Origin: a miscellaneous Crenarchaeota group-1 archaeon SG8-32-3
Lineage (GTDB): Archaea > Thermoproteota > Bathyarchaeia > Bathyarchaeales > Bathycorpusculaceae
Direction of reading: 5' to 3'
DNA length: 9,367 nucleotides
Assembly (NCBI GenBank): GCA_001273335.1
Contig: LFWV01000044.1
Span: forward strand, 1-9,367
Part shown: piece by piece, positions 6,061 to 9,367 of the stretch
How the letters are laid out: each line of letters starts with the position of its first letter
Position numbering within the stretch: the stretch's first letter is position 1
Made by a program: the position numbers and the translations under genes
The notes under the pieces: generated by a model
Databases searched by the model: none
The model's input: the letters and a program-made list of their open reading frames with translations, nothing else
Told to the model about the DNA's origin: nothing

Positions 6061-6516
6061 TTTGTTGGGTGCTGAACCTTCAACAGTGTTTCCACAAACG
6101 CTACATATGTAGTAGTCTACTTTATCCAATAGCTTCTTGTTCTTCAACGCATCGATCGCCTTTTTATATAATTTGGCGTGTATCTGCTCTACTTGGTTTG
6201 CCACATCAAAACTCCATGCAGCTTGCTTATTTCCCTCTTGTTTTGCGGTTTTTATGTACTCAGGATACATCTCATTAAACTCAAAAGTTTCCCCTGAAAC
6301 CGCAGTATCCAGGTTGTCCAAAGTTGATTTTATTTCACCAGTTATTCTCAGATGGTTCATAGCGTGCACCGTTTCGGCTTCTGCTGCTGCTTTTAAGAGC
6401 TTGGCGACTTGCATAAAACCTTCTTGTTCAGCTTTGTTGGCGAAAGCCAAGTATCGCCTATTAGCTTGAGATTCACCTACAAACGCTGCTTTCAAATTCT
6501 CGTCGGTTTTTGTCAT
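6058..6516 (-). CDS. rbr: Rubrerythrin, C-terminal rubredoxin domain interrupted by in-frame TGA
   Basis: Rubrerythrin reduces H2O2 to water in anaerobes with a diiron four-helix bundle and a C-terminal rubredoxin Fe site. The ferritin-like domain is intact. Likely diiron ligands are E15 ('FVGESQANRRY'), E48 and H51 ('AETVH'), one or more of E79/E82/E86, and E110 with H113 ('VEQIH'). The rubredoxin part begins 'YYICSVCGNTVEGSAPNK' (135-152) with ligands C138 and C141. The frame then meets TGA exactly where the next ligand cysteine belongs; the canonical tail follows in frame to 6013. As read conventionally, the product is 152 residues with half a rubredoxin site. ATG 6516 is preceded by AGGAG (6530-6526) at 9 nt. 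Its own TATA box lies at 6560-6554. It is either a natural recoding case, a recent nonsense mutant, or a base error. Confidence 0.92.
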   Translation of the reverse strand: MTKTDENLKAAFVGESQANRRYLAFANKAEQEGFMQVAKLLKAAAEAETVHAMNHLRITGEIKSTLDNLDTAVSGETFEFNEMYPEYIKTAKQEGNKQAAWSFDVANQVEQIHAKLYKKAIDALKNKKLLDKVDYYICSVCGNTVEGSAPNK

Positions 6517-6553
6517 AATAAAATTCTCCTGACATAGTAATCTTTGAGGTCAG

Positions 6554-6560
6554 TTATAAG
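6554..6560 (-). promoter_or_regulatory. TATA box of the rubrerythrin gene
   Basis: CTTATAA on the minus strand would start transcription near 6532, about 15 nt before ATG 6516, leaving just enough leader for the AGGAG site at 6530-6526. The spacing fits archaeal promoters well. Confidence 0.5.
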
Positions 6561-6890
6561 CTATGCTGACAATTCAGCGCTTTTCGGTTGCTCTCAAACG
6601 TTTGCCAAGGTCGTAACACCTTTTTTATAGTTCTGCAAGCGGCGGTATGGATAGATCCATACTATTGGTTTATGCATTAAATTTGCCATTTGAATCTAAA
6701 TGTGATTTGTGTGGCGATATTGCTTGGCAGAGATTCATCTTAACTTATTTTATAGCTGAGAATTTTAAAGGGTTTTTCAGGTTTTGGTTTTATTTCTTTG
6801 GGAGTTTTGTTCGCAAATCGAGAAATGACTACAAATTTCACTCTAAACACAGAATTTATTTACGTTATTCGTAGATTTTTTAGTAAAAAC
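6561..6890. other. AT-rich intergenic region without a convincing gene
   Basis: About 330 bp between the divergent rubrerythrin and dapA promoters. I see no conserved protein or RNA in it. A 75-codon plus-strand frame (6647-6874) has one CxxC but no ribosome site and no recognisable family. The notable content is a TTTTTTATAG stretch (6621-6630) and the palindrome at 6645-6662. Confidence 0.6.
6645..6662. repeat. Near-perfect palindrome, 8-bp arms
   Basis: GTATGGAT-AG-ATCCATAC is an inverted repeat with 8-bp perfect arms and a 2-bp centre. It lies about 25 bp after a plus-strand TATA-like TTTTTATAG (6622-6630), so it would overlap the start point of any transcript from there. It looks like a dimeric regulator site, but no target gene is evident. 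Confidence 0.4.
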
Positions 6891-6906
6891 GGAAAACCTT
6901 AAATAA
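6891..6906 (+). promoter_or_regulatory. Promoter (BRE plus TATA box) of the dap operon
   Basis: GGAAAACC followed directly by TTAAATAA is a good match to an archaeal purine-rich BRE next to a TATA box. Transcription would start near 6928, about 19 nt before the chosen dapA start at 6947, leaving room for the TGAGGT ribosome site. Confidence 0.6.
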
Positions 6907-6946
6907 TCAATCGCTGATTGTTAGCCCCATAATGAGGTATTGCAAA

Positions 6947-7984
6947 ATGGCAATGTTTAGTGGTTGTTACACTGCGCTCATAACCCCAATGACCCCAAAC
7001 CACCAAGTTAACTATGAAGGGTTACAAAGACTGATTGAATTTCAAATCAGAGAAGGCGTCAGCGGCATTCTGGCTGTCGGTACAACAGGAGAAAGTCCAA
7101 CTTTAGATTGGAATGAACACAACAAAGTAATCGAAAAAGTCCATGAATACACTGGAAGCAAAGGCTTAACCATAGCGGGCACAGGTAGCAACAGCACCCA
7201 AGAAACCATTGACGGCACAGAACACGCTGCCGATATAGGCGTAAAATGCGTTTTGCTCGTTGACCCGTACTATAATGGTCCTAGCTCACTGGAGATACGC
7301 AAAGAATACGTTGAACCAGTCGCAAGCAGATTTCCCGAAGTTCAGGTTATTCCCTATGTTATCCCAGGCCGAACGGGCACTCAGCTTTACCCTCAGGATT
7401 TGGCGGTTCTGCACCAGCAATATCCGAACGTAAGCGCAGTCAAAGAAGCTACAGGCAACCTTGATAACATGCGATTAACACGCAAGCTTTGCGGGAGCAA
7501 CTTCGCAATTCTCTCAGGCGACGACGACCAAACCTTTAACATGATGACAGCGCCTGACATCGCGGCGGTTGGCGCAATATCTGTTGCTTCAAACATCGCC
7601 CCGAGAGCAGTTCAGAGTTTAACTCAAGCGTTGCTCGCTCACAGAACAGAAGAAGCGAACAAGCTCTACGCCGCCCTTAAACCGCTATTCAGCATAGTCA
7701 CAGTCAAAACACTGGAACGTACACAGTTTGGATCAGTGACCTGTAAAGCCCGCAACCCATTGGCTTTCAAGACCCTAATGAACGTTTTAGGTATGGCCTC
7801 AGGTCCTTGCAGGCAACCTCTAGGAAAAATGACGAAAGCTGGTATCGAAATAGTACTCTCAAGCGCTCGGAAGGTTTACGAAACCAACCCTGCGATACTG
7901 CAGCCTATAGCAGATTTCTTCTCGGTAGATCTACGAGAACGTTTGTACAACGAACGGTTTTGGCAGGGACTTATCTATGCTTAA
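6947..7984 (+). CDS. dapA: 4-hydroxy-tetrahydrodipicolinate synthase (DapA), with C-terminal extension
   Basis: DapA condenses pyruvate with aspartate semialdehyde, the first committed step of diaminopimelate/lysine synthesis. The TIM-barrel motifs are complete: T46-T47 in 'VGTTGESPT', Y109 in 'DPYYNGPS', Y137 and R142 in 'PYVIPGRTG', and the Schiff-base lysine K166 in 'AVKEATGN'. At 345 residues it is about 50 longer than typical DapA (about 290-300). The extra length is an insertion of roughly a dozen residues before 'ARNPLAFK' and a tail of about 35 residues after the usual end. I chose ATG 6947 because TGAGGT (6933-6938) lies 8 nt upstream; ATGs at 6932 and 6953 are alternatives, the first overlapping that site. 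The stop overlaps the dapB start by 8 bp, which confirms the role against other members of the aldolase family. Confidence 0.92.
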   Translation: MAMFSGCYTALITPMTPNHQVNYEGLQRLIEFQIREGVSGILAVGTTGESPTLDWNEHNKVIEKVHEYTGSKGLTIAGTGSNSTQETIDGTEHAADIGVKCVLLVDPYYNGPSSLEIRKEYVEPVASRFPEVQVIPYVIPGRTGTQLYPQDLAVLHQQYPNVSAVKEATGNLDNMRLTRKLCGSNFAILSGDDDQTFNMMTAPDIAAVGAISVASNIAPRAVQSLTQALLAHRTEEANKLYAALKPLFSIVTVKTLERTQFGSVTCKARNPLAFKTLMNVLGMASGPCRQPLGKMTKAGIEIVLSSARKVYETNPAILQPIADFFSVDLRERLYNERFWQGLIYA

Positions 7985-8771
7985 GCTGTGTGTAGCGGGC
8001 GCTGCAGGCAGAATGGGAATGGCCGTCATCCGCGAGGCCCTAGCTAAAAATCATCAGATAATCGGCGCAGTCGAAGCTGAAGGCAATCCTTTCATAGGGA
8101 GAACCCTCCGTGAACTAGGCATATGCGACTCCGACACCCTAATTGTTGGCTCTGACAAAATAATCGAAGCCGCCAGAGTCGCAGACGTTTACGTGACTTT
8201 CACTGCACCAGTAGCCGAAGTGCAAAACATTCCCGCTGTCGGTAAATTGGGCAAACGCATTGTCTTGGGTACAACAGGCTTCACTGAAGAACAAGATCGC
8301 CAGCTTCGTGACACGGTTCAGGGCAGAATCCCAGTTGTCTTTTCACCAAACTTCTCTGTTGGCGTCAACATTCTTTTCAAACTCGCCCAAGCGCTTAAGT
8401 CTTTTCCAGAAGAATACACGTTCAGCATAAGTGAAATCCACCACACCGGCAAAAAGGACTCGCCCAGCGGCACTGCTAAAAAACTAGGTCAAATAATCAC
8501 AGAGGTTCGTGGTTACACTCAAACGGTATACGGCAGAAAAGGCATCAGCCCAAGACAACCTGAAGAACTTGAAATTGCAGCTTTGCGCGCAGGCGGTGTT
8601 CCAGGAATCCACGACCTAATTGTGGCCGGATCATACGAAATGCTTCGCATAGAACACACCGCTTTCTCACGCAGTGTGTTCGCGCAGGGTGCTGTGTTGG
8701 CGGCGGAATGGATAAGCCACCAAATTCAACCCAGAATCTTCAGCATGGAAGATGTGCTAGGTCTATCCTAA
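7977..8771 (+). CDS. dapB: 4-hydroxy-tetrahydrodipicolinate reductase (DapB)
   Basis: A 264-residue reductase catalysing the NAD(P)H-dependent second step of the diaminopimelate pathway on the product of DapA. The N-terminal Rossmann fold has 'VAGAAGRMG' (6-14), followed by 'GTTGFT' (98-103). The substrate domain has 'SPNFSVGVN' (123-131) and the family signature 'EIHHTGKKDSPSGTA' (153-167), with H155-H156 and K159 at the catalytic positions. Length is normal (about 240-275). After the second strand the residues are E33-A34-E35; the Arg seen in the Escherichia coli enzyme after its Glu is Ala here, which could favour NADH, though this is inference. Its ATG lies 8 bp inside dapA, so translation is probably coupled. 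The aspartokinase gene starts 12 bp after its stop. Confidence 0.96.
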   Translation: MLKLCVAGAAGRMGMAVIREALAKNHQIIGAVEAEGNPFIGRTLRELGICDSDTLIVGSDKIIEAARVADVYVTFTAPVAEVQNIPAVGKLGKRIVLGTTGFTEEQDRQLRDTVQGRIPVVFSPNFSVGVNILFKLAQALKSFPEEYTFSISEIHHTGKKDSPSGTAKKLGQIITEVRGYTQTVYGRKGISPRQPEELEIAALRAGGVPGIHDLIVAGSYEMLRIEHTAFSRSVFAQGAVLAAEWISHQIQPRIFSMEDVLGLS

Positions 8772-8783
8772 AGGTGACGCACG

Positions 8784-9367
8784 ATGTGCGGGCGTGTAGT
8801 TATAAAGTTCGGAGGCGCCGATCTCGCTACAGGCGAAAAATTGGCGCAGGCAGCCCGCATGGTAGCAGACGCGAAATTTAAAGAAATAATAGTAGTTGTG
8901 TCAGCCATGGGCAAAACAACGGACAATCTTCTCAATATAACTTCGCAGATAGGAGAAGTAAGTGACTCAGATTACGCGGAGCTAATATCCATGGGCGAAC
9001 GACTCAGTGCCCGGTTCTTCTGCTCTGCCCTTAGAGCCCGAGGTATAAAAGCGGAACTCATAGACCCGTGTAATCATAATTGGCCATTGATAACTGACTC
9101 CAACTTCCACAACGCAAAACCTGACATTGAGAAAACTACCGAGCGGGCGAAGAAATTCATAGTGCCGTTGCTTGGCGAGGCAATACCTGTGGTCTGCGGC
9201 TTCTTAGGCAAAGACCTAAACGGCAGAACAACCAGTCTCGGAAGAGGCGGAAGTGACACCACCGCATTAGTGCTGGCTAAGTGCCTAGACGCAGACGAGG
9301 TGATACTGGTAAAGGAAACGAGCGGCGTTCTTTCTGCAGATCCAAAAATCGTTCCTGAAGCCAGATC
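8784..9367 (+). CDS. lysC: Aspartate kinase, N-terminal part cut by window end
   Basis: The frame opens at ATG 8784, 6 nt after AGGTGA, and is still open at the window edge after 194 codons; full aspartokinases are about 400-470 residues. It phosphorylates aspartate, the first step toward lysine, threonine and methionine. The amino-acid kinase fold is clear: 'VVIKFGGADL' (5-14), 'VVVSAMGKTTD' (37-47), 'MGERLSA' (70-76), 'GRGGSDTTA' (153-161) and 'SGVLSADPKIVPEA' (180-193). The second residue after KFGG is usually preceded by Ser or Thr, but here that position is Ala12. The C-terminal ACT domains that would carry feedback control lie outside the window. It is the third gene of the dap operon and supplies its precursor upstream of aspartate semialdehyde. 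Confidence 0.93.
   Translation, partial: MCGRVVIKFGGADLATGEKLAQAARMVADAKFKEIIVVVSAMGKTTDNLLNITSQIGEVSDSDYAELISMGERLSARFFCSALRARGIKAELIDPCNHNWPLITDSNFHNAKPDIEKTTERAKKFIVPLLGEAIPVVCGFLGKDLNGRTTSLGRGGSDTTALVLAKCLDADEVILVKETSGVLSADPKIVPEAR

Noticed and set aside
6647..6874. 75-codon plus-strand frame with one CxxC
   Set aside because: No Shine-Dalgarno, unusual Phe-rich composition and no recognised domain; its start lies inside the palindrome. Could be chance in AT-rich DNA.

Overview
The window looks like a chromosomal fragment of an anaerobic archaeon. The evidence is archaeal TATA-type promoter elements upstream of several genes, strong GGAGGT-like Shine-Dalgarno sites, a two-domain protein disulfide oxidoreductase, a DUF166-like protein, an FprA-type flavodiiron protein, and a class II ribonucleotide reductase without an intein. 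A member of Bathyarchaeia or a related deep TACK lineage would fit, but this is inference from gene content. No rRNA, tRNA, CRISPR array or insertion sequence is visible.

Left part (1-2739): a minus-strand pair, protein disulfide oxidoreductase followed with no gap by a Cys-rich DUF166-like gene that runs off the left edge. Divergent from it is a plus-strand pair, an OsmC-family protein and a flavodiiron protein 7 bp apart. Middle (2874-6516), all on the minus strand: rubrerythrin, a small 53-residue rubredoxin, adenosylcobalamin-dependent ribonucleotide reductase (nrdJ), and a cob(I)alamin adenosyltransferase 15 bp downstream of nrdJ. Right part (6891-9367), plus strand: a promoter and the lysine-pathway operon dapA-dapB-aspartokinase, the last cut by the window edge.

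How the genes fit together: rubrerythrin, rubredoxin, flavodiiron protein, OsmC and the disulfide oxidoreductase form an oxygen and peroxide defence set typical of strict anaerobes. Rubredoxin could carry electrons to rubrerythrin or the flavodiiron protein. The adenosyltransferase makes the cofactor that the adjacent ribonucleotide reductase needs, and the disulfide oxidoreductase is a plausible reductant for that enzyme. The dap operon shows that lysine is made by the diaminopimelate route rather than the LysW route.

The most interesting signal is in rubrerythrin. Its reading frame stops at a TGA (6060-6058) exactly where the third Fe-ligand cysteine of the C-terminal rubredoxin domain belongs. 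The same frame then continues with the canonical PICGAPKEKF tail to a TAA at 6015-6013. The site is either a selenocysteine or readthrough codon, a recent TGC-to-TGA nonsense mutation, or a sequence error. Other genes here end in TGA, so wholesale reassignment of TGA is unlikely.
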